DNA of 64,000 nt, from NCBI RefSeq assembly GCF_022549495.1, contig NZ_JAKZGD010000012.1, positions 45,075 through 109,074 of the forward strand, read 5' to 3'. The position numbers were made by a program, and so were the translations under genes. Positions 1 to 9,444 of the stretch are shown here, piece after piece; position 1 is the first letter of the stretch; each line of letters opens with the position of its first letter. Origin of the DNA: Acinetobacter sp. ANC 4805 (GTDB taxonomy: Bacteria; Pseudomonadota; Gammaproteobacteria; Pseudomonadales; Moraxellaceae). The notes beneath the pieces were generated by a model. It made no database searches, was not told the origin of the DNA, and saw nothing but the letters and a program-made list of their open reading frames with translations.

Positions 1-116
1 CAAATTTGTTGTGTATACTTTTTGAAATCAAGGGCAGATTTTTTAGAACTCTTTGATTTTGGCTTAGTTTTTACCTCTGCTTCCTCATTAGGATTTTCTA
101 TATTTGAGTTATCCAT
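1..116 (-). CDS. N-terminal fragment of an unknown protein (runs off the left edge)
   Basis: An open frame starts at an ATG ending at 116 on the minus strand, preceded by an AGGAG ribosome site about 9 nt upstream, and stays open to the window edge. The visible 38 codons begin MDNSNIENPNEEAEVKTKPK and continue as a polar, lysine- and serine-rich, probably disordered segment. I do not recognise the protein. An upstream out-of-frame ATG closer to the AGGAG is followed at once by a stop, so the chosen start is the better one. It is divergent from the gene at 326. Confidence 0.5.
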   Translation of the reverse strand, partial: MDNSNIENPNEEAEVKTKPKSKSSKKSALDFKKYTQQI

Positions 117-325
117 TGACCATTGCTCCTAAGCACTTTACAAACAGTATGTCGTATTTAACCATAAAAATGTTTTTATAATATCAAAGTTAAGACTTGA
201 TCGTTTTAAAAAACTGTTCTACAAAGCAATAAAGTCATGTAAATTATTTTTAATAATTGAGTATGGATGCTCAAATTTACAAACTTTATGAGTTTATAGT
301 GTGATTAGCAAGGATAAAGAGAGCT

Positions 326-973
326 ATGAGTGATACGCAACAAAGACATAAACACCCACATTTGTTGCTAAACATTGTCATCATTGTTTTAGAAACTTTT
401 TTCTCATTCATTCTTACACATGATGCAACCTTGCGCTTGCAAGCAAAAAAATTGATCGACCAAAAAGTTACCATTCGTATTAATAGTTATATTCCTTTTT
501 TTGACTTTTATGTTCAATTTACTGAAAAAGGGATTTTGTTTGACATGCAGGCTTTGGATCGTAAAGTCGATTTGGAAATAAACAGCACACTCATTGATCT
601 CATCAAAATTTTCGTATTTAACAATCAACGCAGCATCTACAATATGCGTATTTTAGGTGATGCAACCCTGCAAGAGGAATTAATGGACTTAATCCCTCAT
701 CTCACACTCACCAATATACTTGCCAATTGGAAACAATGGTTTAATGCTTTTGATAGTGATGCTGAGGCAATTGCTTCACAGCAACGAATTGCACCTTTAC
801 TTGATAAAATTGATCAGCAACGTTCTGAAATTAATACGTTATTGGTTGAAGTCAAACAATATCAGAACCGCATTCATCGCCTGCAAAAGCGCCAACGCTG
901 GATTAACATCAGTTTTGTTGTATTCAGCTTTATTTTTATAGGATTTTTTGTTTATAATATGTGGATACAATAA
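326..973 (+). CDS. SCP2/UbiJ-like protein with C-terminal membrane segment
   Basis: A 215-residue protein. Residues 30-140 have the layout of the small SCP2 lipid-binding domain found in UbiJ: a hydrophobic helix at 12-30, alternating beta strands around FDFYVQFTEKGILFD, a strand with RILGDA, and a following helical stretch. A charged, probably coiled-coil segment (about 155-190) leads to one hydrophobic helix near the C-terminus (about 192-212), so the protein is likely membrane anchored. UbiJ serves the ubiquinone-synthesis complex, but the normal ubiE/ubiB neighbours are absent, so a ubiquinone role is only a family-based guess. It lies upstream of and in the same direction as iscR but outside the isc promoter. 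Confidence 0.55.
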   Translation: MSDTQQRHKHPHLLLNIVIIVLETFFSFILTHDATLRLQAKKLIDQKVTIRINSYIPFFDFYVQFTEKGILFDMQALDRKVDLEINSTLIDLIKIFVFNNQRSIYNMRILGDATLQEELMDLIPHLTLTNILANWKQWFNAFDSDAEAIASQQRIAPLLDKIDQQRSEINTLLVEVKQYQNRIHRLQKRQRWINISFVVFSFIFIGFFVYNMWIQ

Positions 974-1015
974 TTCCGATATATTTCACGTTTCGCCCCC
1001 ATAATGCCAATTAAA

Positions 1016-1048
1016 AAACTTGACTATTTTAGTCGGAATTCATAAAAT
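1016..1048 (+). promoter_or_regulatory. isc operon promoter with IscR type-1-like site
   Basis: A -35 box TTGACT (1020-1025) and a -10 box TAAAAT (1043-1048) are separated by 17 nt, 34 nt before the iscR start. The palindrome TTGACTATTTTAGTCGG (1020-1036) covers the -35 box and spacer and fits the known type-1 IscR operator core YGACTRWWWYAGTCRR. In E. coli, [2Fe-2S]-IscR binds such sites to repress its own operon. Autorepression here is inferred from that match and from IscR keeping all cluster ligands. Confidence 0.75.
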
Positions 1049-1065
1049 TTAGACATCTAGTCTAA
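1049..1065. promoter_or_regulatory. Perfect inverted repeat at the isc transcription start region
   Basis: TTAGACATCTAGTCTAA is a perfect 6-bp inverted repeat with a 5-bp spacer immediately downstream of the -10 box, over the predicted start site. It resembles but is not identical to the type-1 IscR core (half-sites are closer). It may be a second IscR operator or a site for another repressor. Confidence 0.5.
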
Positions 1066-1081
1066 CCATGTGTACCGAATC

Positions 1082-1555
1082 ATGCGTCTTACAACTCGCG
1101 GTCGTTACGCAGTGACTGCTCTACTTGATTTAGCTTTGCAGCCAACTGAACAAACGATCACGCTTGCGGAAATAGCAGCACGCCAGTCCATCTCAGTCGC
1201 CTATTTAGAACAGTTATTCGCAAAACTTAAGCGACATGGGTTAGTTTCAAGTGTTCGTGGTGCAAATGGTGGATATCATCTTGCACGTAATGCAACTGAA
1301 ATTACTGTGCTAGAAATTATCGAAGCTGTAAATGAAACTGTTGATGCAACACGTTGTGACCATAAAGGCAACTGCCAAAATGGTGCGATGTGCTTAACGC
1401 ATGACTTATGGCAAGAACTCTCCCACCATATTGCCGATTATCTCGCAAAAATCTCTCTTGCAGACTTGATTGCTCGTGACAATGTTCAAACTGTTGCACT
1501 CCGTCAAAACTCAGTAAGTTTAGATTCAGCTCTTCTATCGGTTACAGGTATTTGA
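1082..1555 (+). CDS. iscR: Fe-S cluster assembly transcription factor IscR
   Basis: Rrf2-family winged-helix regulator. Translation from ATG 1082 gives [16 protein letters not shown], aligning with E. coli IscR from residue 1; the GTG at 1070 would add four residues not seen in the family. The DNA-binding domain covers about residues 1-80. The [2Fe-2S] ligands Cys92, Cys98, Cys104 and His107 are all present at the E. coli positions, so the protein should sense cluster status. It is the first gene of the isc operon; its stop is one base before iscS, implying translational coupling. Expected role: repress isc when clusters are plentiful and, as apo-protein, control other promoters. Confidence 0.95.
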   Translation: MRLTTRGRYAVTALLDLALQPTEQTITLAEIAARQSISVAYLEQLFAKLKRHGLVSSVRGANGGYHLARNATEITVLEIIEAVNETVDATRCDHKGNCQNGAMCLTHDLWQELSHHIADYLAKISLADLIARDNVQTVALRQNSVSLDSALLSVTGI

Positions 1556-1556
1556 C

Positions 1557-2774
1557 ATGAAACGTCCGATTTATCTTGATTACGCAGCAACCACCCCTGT
1601 ACTGCCTGAAGTTGCAGAACGCATGATGGAATGTTTAACGTTCGAAGGAACTTTTGGTAATCCTGCGTCACGTTCACATGCTTATGGTTGGCAAGCCGAA
1701 GAAAAAGCTGAATATGCACGTGAGCAAGTTGCAAACTTAGTTAAAGCAGATCCACGTGAGATCGTTTGGACTTCTGGTGCAACTGAATCTGACAACTTAG
1801 CACTTAAAGGTATTGCTCAGTTCTACGGTTCAAAAGGCAAGCACATCATTACTAGTAAAATCGAACACAAAGCAGTGTTAGATACTTGTCGTGAACTTGA
1901 AGAACAAGGTTTCGAAATTACTTATTTAGAACCAGAACCACGTACAGGTTTAATTACGCCTGAAATGGTTCAAGCTGCTTTACGCCCAGATACAATCCTT
2001 GTTTCACTCATGATGGTGAACAACGAAATTGGTACAGTCACTGATGTTGCAGCAATTGGTGAATTAACACGTGCAAATAAAACATTCTTGCATGTTGATG
2101 CTGCTCAAGCCGCAGGTAAAGTTGAAATTGATCTTTCAACCATGAAAGTTGATTTGATGAGTTTCTCTGGTCACAAAATTTATGGCCCTAAAGGCATCGG
2201 TGCGCTTTTCGTTCGTCGTAGCCCACGTGTTCGCTTAAAAGCACAAATGCATGGTGGTGGTCATGAGCGCGGTATGCGTTCTGGTACTTTAGCAACTCAT
2301 CAAATTGTAGGTATGGGTGAAGCTTTTGAAATTGCTGGTAAAACCATGCAAGCAGAACAAGAGCGTCTTCGCCACCTACGTGACAAACTCTGGAATGGCT
2401 TCCAAGACCTTGAGCAAGTGTTCTTGAATGGTCACCCGACTGAAAACGTTGCAAACTATCTTAATGTCAGCTTTAACTTCGTTGAAGGTGAGTCATTGAT
2501 GATGGCGTTAAAAGATCTTGCAGTATCAAGTGGTTCAGCATGTACATCTGCAACTTTAGAGCCTTCATATGTATTACGTGCTTTAGGTTTATCTGATGAG
2601 TTGGCACACAGCTCTATCCGTTTCAGCTTTGGTAAATACACGACTGAAGCAGATATTGACCACGTGTTAACGATTACCAAAGCTGCTGTTGAGAAATTAC
2701 GTGAGCTTTCTCCGCTTTGGGATATGTATAAAGAAGGTATCGACCTTTCAACAGTTGAATGGGCTGAACACTAA
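1557..2774 (+). CDS. iscS: Cysteine desulfurase IscS
   Basis: A 405-residue class V aminotransferase-fold PLP enzyme, collinear with E. coli IscS (404). It takes sulfur from L-cysteine as an enzyme persulfide and passes it to IscU and to tRNA-thiolation proteins. The PLP lysine is in [12 protein letters not shown] (about residue 207), a PLP-contact histidine is in TEHKAV-like SKIEHKAV, and the mobile-loop cysteine is in SSGSACTSA (about 329). The C-terminal [10 protein letters not shown] region used for IscU binding is kept. The start ATG lies one base after iscR, with its ribosome site inside iscR. A 79-bp spacer separates it from iscU. Confidence 0.97.
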   Translation: MKRPIYLDYAATTPVLPEVAERMMECLTFEGTFGNPASRSHAYGWQAEEKAEYAREQVANLVKADPREIVWTSGATESDNLALKGIAQFYGSKGKHIITSKIEHKAVLDTCRELEEQGFEITYLEPEPRTGLITPEMVQAALRPDTILVSLMMVNNEIGTVTDVAAIGELTRANKTFLHVDAAQAAGKVEIDLSTMKVDLMSFSGHKIYGPKGIGALFVRRSPRVRLKAQMHGGGHERGMRSGTLATHQIVGMGEAFEIAGKTMQAEQERLRHLRDKLWNGFQDLEQVFLNGHPTENVANYLNVSFNFVEGESLMMALKDLAVSSGSACTSATLEPSYVLRALGLSDELAHSSIRFSFGKYTTEADIDHVLTITKAAVEKLRELSPLWDMYKEGIDLSTVEWAEH

Positions 2775-2853
2775 TTCATTGAATGCTCAATTGAAAAACG
2801 TGTTTTAACCCTCATATTAATATTAGGCTGACCCCGAGTTTTGGAGAAGCGAC

Positions 2854-3243
2854 ATGGCTTATAGTGAAAAAGTAATCGATCATTACGAAAACCCTCGTAA
2901 TGTTGGTATTTTAGACAAAAATGCAGAAAACGTAGGTACAGGTATGGTCGGCGCACCAGCTTGTGGCGACGTAATGCGTTTACAGATCCAAGTTGATGAC
3001 AATGGCGTAATTGAAGAAGCTCGCTTCAAAACTTACGGTTGTGGTTCTGCAATTGCATCAAGTTCGCTTGTCACCGAATGGTTAAAAGGCAAGACCCTTG
3101 ATGAAGCTCAATCAATCAAAAACATTGATATTGCAACCGAGCTTGCACTTCCACCAGTAAAAGTACACTGTTCTGTATTGGCTGAAGATGCAATTAAAGC
3201 TGCGATTGAAGACTATCGTGGTAAAAAAGCGAAAGCTGTGTGA
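2854..3243 (+). CDS. iscU: Fe-S cluster scaffold protein IscU
   Basis: A 129-residue scaffold on which [2Fe-2S] and [4Fe-4S] clusters are built from IscS-derived sulfur. Cluster ligands Cys37 (GAPACGDV), Cys63 (YGCGSA) and Cys106 (VHCSVLA) sit at the E. coli positions, and the LPPVK motif (99-103) recognised by HscA is intact. A GGAG ribosome site precedes the ATG. It is close in sequence to E. coli IscU, with high conservation through residues 1-110. Confidence 0.97.
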   Translation: MAYSEKVIDHYENPRNVGILDKNAENVGTGMVGAPACGDVMRLQIQVDDNGVIEEARFKTYGCGSAIASSSLVTEWLKGKTLDEAQSIKNIDIATELALPPVKVHCSVLAEDAIKAAIEDYRGKKAKAV

Positions 3244-3268
3244 TTACTGAAAAATTATTGGAGTTTTC

Positions 3269-3589
3269 ATGATCCATTTAACTGAAAATGCTGCGACTCA
3301 CATCAGCAATTACCTGCAAAATCGCGGTAAGGGTGAAGGCATTCGTATTGGTGTGAAAACTTCGGGTTGTTCTGGATTGGCTTATGTACTTGAGTTTGTT
3401 GATGATATCGACACACATGACCAAGTATTTGAACAACTCGGCGTTAAAGTCTTCGTTGACCCTAAAAGCTTGGTCTATCTCAATGGTTTAGAGATGGATT
3501 ATGTTAAAAATGGTCTCAATGAAGGCTTTGAGTTTAACAATCCAAATCAAAAAGGTGAATGTGGTTGCGGCGAATCATTTACCGTTTAA
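3269..3589 (+). CDS. iscA: A-type Fe-S carrier IscA
   Basis: A 106-residue HesB/IscA family protein. It carries the three conserved cysteines: Cys34 in TSGCSGLAY and Cys98/Cys100 in the C-terminal ECGCGESF motif. It is expected to carry [4Fe-4S] or [2Fe-2S] clusters, or iron, from the scaffold to target enzymes. It starts 25 bp after iscU with GGAG at a normal spacing. An 81-bp gap with a hairpin separates it from hscB. Confidence 0.95.
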   Translation: MIHLTENAATHISNYLQNRGKGEGIRIGVKTSGCSGLAYVLEFVDDIDTHDQVFEQLGVKVFVDPKSLVYLNGLEMDYVKNGLNEGFEFNNPNQKGECGCGESFTV

Positions 3590-3613
3590 CGACAACCACC
3601 CTTTTTTCTTGTC

Positions 3614-3638
3614 AAAACAGTGTGTTCCGCACTGTTTT
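3614..3638 (+). terminator. Intra-operon hairpin between iscA and hscB
   Basis: AAAACAGTG (3614-3622) pairs perfectly with CACTGTTTT (3630-3638) across a 7-nt loop. There is no long U tract after it, so it is more likely a partial terminator or RNA-stability and processing element that tunes iscRSUA against hscBA-fdx than a full stop. Confidence 0.45.
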
Positions 3639-3670
3639 CACATATTTATCAATAGCGGAATTCATCTCCC

Positions 3671-4189
3671 ATGAATCATTTTGAGTTGTTCCAACTACCC
3701 GAAGCACTCGATATAGATTTAGCGACTTTAAAAAAACAGTTTTTAAGTTTGCAACAGCAATATCACCCAGATAAAGCCAGTGATAAAGATCAAGCTTTGA
3801 TCAAGTCAAGCGAAATCAATCAAGCTTATAAAGTATTATCACAAGTTGATAGTCGTGCTGCTTATCTACTTGCCCTCAAAAAACAAGACCATCATCTTGA
3901 TCAATCTATTAGCGATTTTGAGTTCTTGCAATCTGCACTCGAAATGCGTGAACAACTTGACGAAGCCACTTCGACAGAACAGCTTCACACATTAAAAGTT
4001 GAAGTTCAGCAATGGATTGATGGTTTAATCCGCGAATTCAAAATCGATTACGCAGATGAAGACTGGGCTGAGGCACGTGATACCGTTCGTAAACTACGTT
4101 TTTTCCAACGTGTCATGAATGATATTGATAAAGCTGAAGATCGTATGTTGGATGAAGAAGATAGCTTCAACCTAAACGATGATTTTTAA
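3671..4189 (+). CDS. hscB: Fe-S cluster co-chaperone HscB
   Basis: A 172-residue J-type co-chaperone. The N-terminal J domain has the HPD motif at residues 32-34 (YHPDKAS), which stimulates the HscA ATPase. The C-terminal helical part (about 85-165) corresponds to the IscU-binding three-helix bundle. Length matches E. coli HscB (171). It delivers IscU to HscA for cluster transfer and lies 38 bp before hscA on the same strand. Confidence 0.95.
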   Translation: MNHFELFQLPEALDIDLATLKKQFLSLQQQYHPDKASDKDQALIKSSEINQAYKVLSQVDSRAAYLLALKKQDHHLDQSISDFEFLQSALEMREQLDEATSTEQLHTLKVEVQQWIDGLIREFKIDYADEDWAEARDTVRKLRFFQRVMNDIDKAEDRMLDEEDSFNLNDDF

Positions 4190-4227
4190 TCCGCTGTTAC
4201 CAATTATTTTCAAGGGATATCTCACGC

Positions 4228-6087
4228 ATGGCACTTTTGCAAATTGCTGAACCTGGTCAATCTACTGCTCCACATCAGCACCGTATTGCGATTGGCATTG
4301 ACTTAGGGACAACCCACTCTTTAGTGGCGACAGTGCTATCGGGAAAACCGAAAGTTCTACAAGATGACAAAGATCGTGTTTTACTTCCATCTATTGTTCA
4401 TTACACCAAAGATTTAACGACGTTTGGTTATGAAGCCAAACCCTTTATGATGACTGACCCTAAAAATACCGTCGTTTCAGTGAAACGCTTTATGGGTCGC
4501 TCACAAGCAGATATCAAGTTTCAACACCCCTACACACTTGTTGGCGCAGAAAATGAAATGCCGGCATTTGAAACTGCTGCTGGTCGTAAAACACCTGTTG
4601 AAATTTCGGCTGAAATCTTAAAACAATTGAAAGATCGTGCAGAAGCTAGTCTAAATAACCCTGTAAATGGTGCAGTGATTACTGTTCCTGCTTATTTTGA
4701 TGAAGCACAGCGTCAAGCGACACGTGATGCAGCGCAACTTGCAGGCTTAAATGTTCTACGTCTATTGAATGAACCAACTGCCGCAGCAGTTGCTTATGGA
4801 CTAGATCAAGAAGCCAACCTCAGCACAGATCGTAACTATGTGATTTATGACCTAGGTGGTGGGACGTTTGACGTATCAATCTTACGTTTTTCACAAGGCG
4901 TATTTGAAGTTCTCGCAACAGGTGGGCATACTGCGCTTGGTGGTGATGACCTTGATCGTTTAATCGTGAAATGGGCGAAAAAACAGCTCAATATCGATAC
5001 TTTAAGTGATGAAGAATATGCCGTATTTGTTGTCGCTGCACGTCAAGCCAAAGAATATTTAACTGACCATGACACTGCTGAATTAACGTTATTGGATGAT
5101 CGTCTCACTTTAGACCGTCCAACATTTGAATCAATTATTCAAGTTGCACTCGATAAAACCATGAGTGTCTGCAAGCGTGTATTACGTGATGCCAAACTTA
5201 ACCTCGATGAAATTGAACATGTCGTTCTAGTCGGTGGTTCGACTCGCTCTTATGCAGTTAAAAAAGCAGTGCGCGAATTATTTGAACGTGAACCACTATG
5301 TACGATCAATCCAGATGAAGTGGTTGCGATTGGTGCATCAATTACTGCAAATCAGTTAATTGGCAATAGCCAAGATGGTTCTTTACTGCTTGATGTTACC
5401 CCTCTATCTCTTGGTCTAGAAACCATGGGTGGCTTGGTTGAACGTTTGATTTCACGTAATACTGCAATTCCAGTCGCACGTCGCCAAGAATTTACCACGT
5501 ATCAAGATGGTCAAACTGCCATGTTGATTCATGTGGTACAAGGTGAGCGTGATTTGGTTGAGCATTGTCGTTCATTGGGTCGCTTTGTATTGCACGGTAT
5601 CCCTCCAATGACCGCAGGTCAAGCACGTATTGAAGTCACTTTTCAAGTCGATGCAGATGGTCTACTCACCGTAGCAGCAAAAGAAACTACATCTGGTGTA
5701 CAAGCGCAGATCGATATCAAACCATCATATGGTTTATCAGCAGCAGATACTGAACGTTTACTCGTTGATGGTTTCAAACATGCCGAGGAAGATAAACAAC
5801 TTCGCCATTTGCAAGAGACCAAAGTTGAAGCACAACGTGAGTTAGAAGCATTAGAGCAAGCGTTAAAAGCAGATACTGACTTACTTTCTCAGCAACAGGC
5901 GCGTGACTTGATTCTTGCTGCTGAAGCATTAAAAGCTCGCCTTAAAACCGATGAGCTTGAAGCGATTGAAAATGCTGTTCAACAACTTAAAATTCACAGC
6001 GATGCCTTTGCGGCACTTCGTATGAATCGACATATTGACCATGCCTTAAAAGGTACAAAACTTGAAGATTGGTCAAACTCAAACTAA
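4228..6087 (+). CDS. hscA: Hsp70-type chaperone HscA for Fe-S cluster transfer
   Basis: A 619-residue Hsp70 paralogue (E. coli HscA 616). The nucleotide-binding domain has the phosphate-1 motif [12 protein letters not shown] (about residues 23-34), the phosphate-2 motif [12 protein letters not shown] and the adenosine motif [13 protein letters not shown]. The substrate-binding domain (about 390-510) is followed by a helical lid. Its client is the LPPVK loop of IscU, and ATP hydrolysis driven by HscB promotes cluster release. An AAGGGAT ribosome site precedes the ATG. The fdx start follows 17 bp after the stop. Confidence 0.96.
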   Translation: MALLQIAEPGQSTAPHQHRIAIGIDLGTTHSLVATVLSGKPKVLQDDKDRVLLPSIVHYTKDLTTFGYEAKPFMMTDPKNTVVSVKRFMGRSQADIKFQHPYTLVGAENEMPAFETAAGRKTPVEISAEILKQLKDRAEASLNNPVNGAVITVPAYFDEAQRQATRDAAQLAGLNVLRLLNEPTAAAVAYGLDQEANLSTDRNYVIYDLGGGTFDVSILRFSQGVFEVLATGGHTALGGDDLDRLIVKWAKKQLNIDTLSDEEYAVFVVAARQAKEYLTDHDTAELTLLDDRLTLDRPTFESIIQVALDKTMSVCKRVLRDAKLNLDEIEHVVLVGGSTRSYAVKKAVRELFEREPLCTINPDEVVAIGASITANQLIGNSQDGSLLLDVTPLSLGLETMGGLVERLISRNTAIPVARRQEFTTYQDGQTAMLIHVVQGERDLVEHCRSLGRFVLHGIPPMTAGQARIEVTFQVDADGLLTVAAKETTSGVQAQIDIKPSYGLSAADTERLLVDGFKHAEEDKQLRHLQETKVEAQRELEALEQALKADTDLLSQQQARDLILAAEALKARLKTDELEAIENAVQQLKIHSDAFAALRMNRHIDHALKGTKLEDWSNSN

Positions 6088-6104
6088 AGGTATAGGTGAT
6101 CAAT

Positions 6105-6443
6105 ATGCCACGTATTAAAGTTCTTCCTCATGCACAAATTTGCCCTGAAGGCGCAGAATTTGAAGTCGAACAAAATGCCAATTTATGCCAAAGTTTATTA
6201 AAACAAGGTATTAAAATTGAACATGCTTGCGACATGTCTGCTGCATGTACAACCTGCCATGTAATCGTGCGTAAAGGCTTTGATAGCCTTGACGAAATGA
6301 ATGATATTGAAGCAGATTTACTTGACCGCGCATGGGGTTTAGAGCCTGACTCTCGCCTGTCTTGCCAAGTTGCAATTATTAATGAAGATTTAGAAATCGA
6401 AATTCCTAAATACACCATCAACCATGCTTCGGAAAATCATTAA
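6105..6443 (+). CDS. fdx: [2Fe-2S] ferredoxin of the ISC system
   Basis: An adrenodoxin-type ferredoxin of 112 residues that supplies electrons for cluster assembly. Cluster ligands Cys42, Cys48 and Cys51 (CDMSAACTTC) and Cys87 (SRLSCQ) match the E. coli positions. ATG 6105 is chosen over the in-frame GTG at 6096: AGGTG lies 7 nt before it and the protein then begins MPRIKVLP as in relatives. It is the last isc gene. No iscX follows; a strong hairpin terminator comes 24 bp later. Confidence 0.94.
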   Translation: MPRIKVLPHAQICPEGAEFEVEQNANLCQSLLKQGIKIEHACDMSAACTTCHVIVRKGFDSLDEMNDIEADLLDRAWGLEPDSRLSCQVAIINEDLEIEIPKYTINHASENH

Positions 6444-6467
6444 TTGATTATCTGAATTTGGCGTCAT

Positions 6468-6506
6468 AAAAAACTCCTCTACAGTTCACCTATAGAGGAG
6501 TTTTTT
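6468..6506. terminator. Bidirectional rho-independent terminator after fdx
   Basis: AAAAAACTCCTCTA (6468-6481) pairs with TAGAGGAGTTTTTT (6493-6506), giving a strong stem with T runs on both strands. It ends the isc operon on the plus strand and the convergent gene at 6511-7290 on the minus strand. Confidence 0.9.
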
Positions 6507-6510
6507 ATTT

Positions 6511-7290
6511 TCAGGCAGAATCCGATTCTAAGTCGTCATCATCAAAATAATCCCACACATCATTGATACTATCTCGATAAGCCCCTCGATCTACAGGTAA
6601 ATCATATAATAATTGTAGATCAGCATCATATTTTAGTAATTGTGCCATATGTACGAGTTGAATATTATTTTCATAATCTTGACTATGTTCAGAAAAATCA
6701 TGAGCATCAACATGGCAATACATCTGCCAATCTCCACCTGCATGAGAAACCCAACGTACAGGCAACTGCCCTTCGATTACACAACGACAAGCAATCACAC
6801 CTAAATAATTTGGAAATTGAGCATAAGCCTGAGGACTAAATGTGCGCATCATCGGAGTAGCCGTCAATACTTCACGATATCCTGTAAAATTTACATTTCG
6901 TTCAGCAAAAAAATGCTCAATACTATCTTGCTGACGTTTAGCTGTTTTAAGCCAAGCGACTTGCCACTCTGTTAAGCGTTCACCATGATTTGCAACAAAA
7001 ATACCTGTCTCAGGTTCATCAATCCAATAACATTGACGCACCAACACTAACGGTTGCTCAGCACCCTGCATTTGCTCTGAAAATATTCGTGCTTGCTCAA
7101 AACTTACAAAAGTACGGTAATAGTCTTGACCATCATATTCATCGAGTGCCCCACGTTCAGGATGACACCAAACACGATATTCCAAGACATCATCATAGAA
7201 ATAGCCTGCTCCAGATTTAACCAATGCGGGATATTCACCCACCATGTTTGCATCAATCGCAAGTGGGTATTGGGACATCTGTTTATCCAT
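6511..7290 (-). CDS. Uncharacterised protein with DUF2185-like C-terminal half
   Basis: A 259-residue soluble protein with no signal peptide or membrane segment. The N-terminal half (YPALVKSGAGYFYDDVLEYR and on to about residue 120) looks like a compact domain often seen near GNAT-type proteins. The C-terminal half (about 145-245) contains WVSHAGGDWQMYCH and an NNIQLVHMAQLLKYDADLQ-type stretch ending in DLPVDRGAYR, which resembles DUF2185, a family linked to polymorphic-toxin immunity proteins. The extreme C-terminus is very acidic (FDDDDLESDSA). Function is unknown. It is convergent with fdx. A later in-frame ATG (codon 5) is an alternative start. Confidence 0.55.
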   Translation of the reverse strand: MDKQMSQYPLAIDANMVGEYPALVKSGAGYFYDDVLEYRVWCHPERGALDEYDGQDYYRTFVSFEQARIFSEQMQGAEQPLVLVRQCYWIDEPETGIFVANHGERLTEWQVAWLKTAKRQQDSIEHFFAERNVNFTGYREVLTATPMMRTFSPQAYAQFPNYLGVIACRCVIEGQLPVRWVSHAGGDWQMYCHVDAHDFSEHSQDYENNIQLVHMAQLLKYDADLQLLYDLPVDRGAYRDSINDVWDYFDDDDLESDSA

Positions 7291-7325
7291 AAGACATAAC
7301 CTTTGTGCAGGTCAAAATAGTAAAA

Positions 7326-8762
7326 TTATTTAATTTCATCATCCAAGGTGAGTTTTGGAACACCTTGAGCATTGGTTATTTTTTGTTGTGTTTTTATTCG
7401 TTGAGTCATTTTTTCCAAAATTTCAACCAACTCTGGATACTCATAATTCTGTACTTCTTCCAAATTCAAGACCAAATGAAAACCTTGATATTCGAAGTCA
7501 AACCATTTTTGCGTATCCGATTTTTTGCCTGTGAATTTCTCCATAACCTGCCAAGTTTTAACAGGCCCTTGAATTCCTTTCAAGTAAATTGGGACTTTCG
7601 GCACACATAGGAATTCATTTTTGATTAACTGATGTGTATCATCTGCAATCAGAATTTCATCAATTTCAGCGGCATATTGTAATCGTGCTGCCAAATTGAC
7701 ATCGCGGCCAACAATGGTATAAGCCATACGATGTGATGCACCATAGTTCCCTACGTGGCAATAACCTGTACTAATTCCCATACGAATATGTAAAGCGGGA
7801 TAACCCATTTTCTTCCAACGCTCACGTAACAATTTCATTTGTTGACGCATCGCAATTGCCATTTCTACACAAGATTTTGCATCTTGCTCAACACCTTGCG
7901 AATTTGGATCACCGAAGAAAATAAGAATCGCATCGCCCATAAACTTATCGACTGTTGCTTCGTACTGCTTTGCGATTTCAGTCATATGACTCAAATAATC
8001 ATTCAGTAAAAAAGCTAAATCGTCAGGGATGAGACTTTCGGAAAGCTCAGTAAAACCTTGAATATCAGAGAAAAAAACCGTTAATTTTTTACGTTTATAT
8101 TCAATCTTCGCTTCAGCCTCACCACGCATAATCGACTGCCATAATTGCAGTGGTGCATAACGACTCAATTGATTTGCAAACGCAATATAACGTGTCATTT
8201 GATTATGATAATGCTGACGTTGTTGCCCTAATATATTGATTCTACGATGCTGATAATAGTTACCTATCACAATAAACATCATGAGACCCAATAAACTGAC
8301 GACAGTCAGTTCGGGGTTGGTTGGTTCGAAGTATGCTTCAGCACCAAAAACAAAAAATGTACAAAAATAGAATGTTAGGACACCAAACAAACCAATTAAA
8401 CAAGCAACTGGTAATGTAATTTTGTTGTTTAAACCAACATAAAGTAGCGCGAATAATACTGTAAAAGTAGGAACCAAACTTAAATGTAAACCTGCAAGAA
8501 CGATAGAAACAATGATAGCTTCACAGGCAAAAAGTACATTTTTTTCAGTATTTTTATCATATTTATACTGCAGCCATTTTTCTAATTTTGGACAAATAAG
8601 AAAATGGATCAACAAAAAAGGAAGGATGTAAAGTTGATAGTTAGCACTGGGAGAGGTAAACGTATAAATTACCAGAATAAGCGACAATATCGAATATCCC
8701 ATCAAACGATGAAAATAAGCGAACTGTCTAGGTTCTTTATCTATTAACCTGTCTAGTGACAC
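7326..8762 (-). CDS. Membrane-bound class III adenylate/guanylate cyclase
   Basis: A 478-residue protein. The N-terminal about 175 residues form roughly six hydrophobic segments (a MASE-like sensor region), then comes a coiled linker and a class III cyclase catalytic domain (about 225-400). Catalytic features seen: the first metal aspartate in LTVFFSDIQGFT, the second in VDKFMGDAIL, and the IVGRDVNLAARL motif holding the transition-state asparagine and arginine. It should make cyclic AMP (possibly cGMP) from the cytoplasmic face of the inner membrane. Start is GTG at 8762 behind GGAGG. Acinetobacter encodes a Vfr/CRP-type cAMP regulator elsewhere by family knowledge; no partner is in this window. 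Confidence 0.85.
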   Translation of the reverse strand: MSLDRLIDKEPRQFAYFHRLMGYSILSLILVIYTFTSPSANYQLYILPFLLIHFLICPKLEKWLQYKYDKNTEKNVLFACEAIIVSIVLAGLHLSLVPTFTVLFALLYVGLNNKITLPVACLIGLFGVLTFYFCTFFVFGAEAYFEPTNPELTVVSLLGLMMFIVIGNYYQHRRINILGQQRQHYHNQMTRYIAFANQLSRYAPLQLWQSIMRGEAEAKIEYKRKKLTVFFSDIQGFTELSESLIPDDLAFLLNDYLSHMTEIAKQYEATVDKFMGDAILIFFGDPNSQGVEQDAKSCVEMAIAMRQQMKLLRERWKKMGYPALHIRMGISTGYCHVGNYGASHRMAYTIVGRDVNLAARLQYAAEIDEILIADDTHQLIKNEFLCVPKVPIYLKGIQGPVKTWQVMEKFTGKKSDTQKWFDFEYQGFHLVLNLEEVQNYEYPELVEILEKMTQRIKTQQKITNAQGVPKLTLDDEIK

Positions 8763-8813
8763 CCTACCCTCCTTCCTTGTTATAGAAGACTGTTTTTTAT
8801 TCTATTTTCTAAA

Positions 8814-9248
8814 TCAGTCCATACGCCAGTCAAATGGCATATCGCCTTGACCACGTAATGCAAGCATTAATGTCTGACGCATATGAGCGAGTACATCATT
8901 GCTATAAGGTACGGCTGGCGTTCCCCAAACTGGTTTAGGCCATGCAACATCATTTTGATAGCGTACAACATGATGGAAATGCAGTTGTGGCACAACGTTA
9001 CCAAGTGCTGCAACATTCATTTTGTCTGCACGGAATACACGTGATAATTGGCTCGATAACCAGCTTGATTCACGTAAGAACTGTTCCTGATCAGCTTGGC
9101 TAAGCTCATATAACTCAGTGATTCCTGGTACACGTGGTATAAGAATCAACCATGGAAATTGCATATCATTCATTAAACGACATGTTGAAAGCGGAAAGTC
9201 GCCTACAAAAAATGTATCTTGAGCAAGTTGTGGATGCAAACTAAACAT
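8814..9248 (-). CDS. HIT-family nucleotide-binding hydrolase
   Basis: A 144-residue histidine-triad protein. The triad motif appears as QLHFHHVVRY, giving the H-x-H-H arrangement of the family near residue 95. The N-terminal half contains FPWLILIPRVPG, the usual HIT strand. Such proteins hydrolyse nucleotide phosphoramidates or dinucleoside polyphosphates; the exact substrate cannot be read from the sequence. It lies just upstream of the cyclase gene (51 bp) on the same strand and may be cotranscribed with it. Confidence 0.85.
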   Translation of the reverse strand: MFSLHPQLAQDTFFVGDFPLSTCRLMNDMQFPWLILIPRVPGITELYELSQADQEQFLRESSWLSSQLSRVFRADKMNVAALGNVVPQLHFHHVVRYQNDVAWPKPVWGTPAVPYSNDVLAHMRQTLMLALRGQGDMPFDWRMD

Positions 9249-9444
9249 ATCTTTATAAATGATGCATAATAATGATGATCAATACTATCACATCAGTTTT
9301 GATGTGAATATTATTAGTCGCCTGTTTGATTACAAATAACAATGATTTTCCTTATTTATTACATCGACATCCGACAAAAAGCAAATTCTTTGCTTAAAGG
9401 GAATCCAAGCTGTTCAATTAGTCAGCAAAAAATATACTTTTCAA

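Noticed and set aside
9249..9444. Possible tRNA or small RNA between the HIT gene and mfd
   Set aside because: No cloverleaf or strong hairpin with terminator was found; the region is plain AT-rich spacer.
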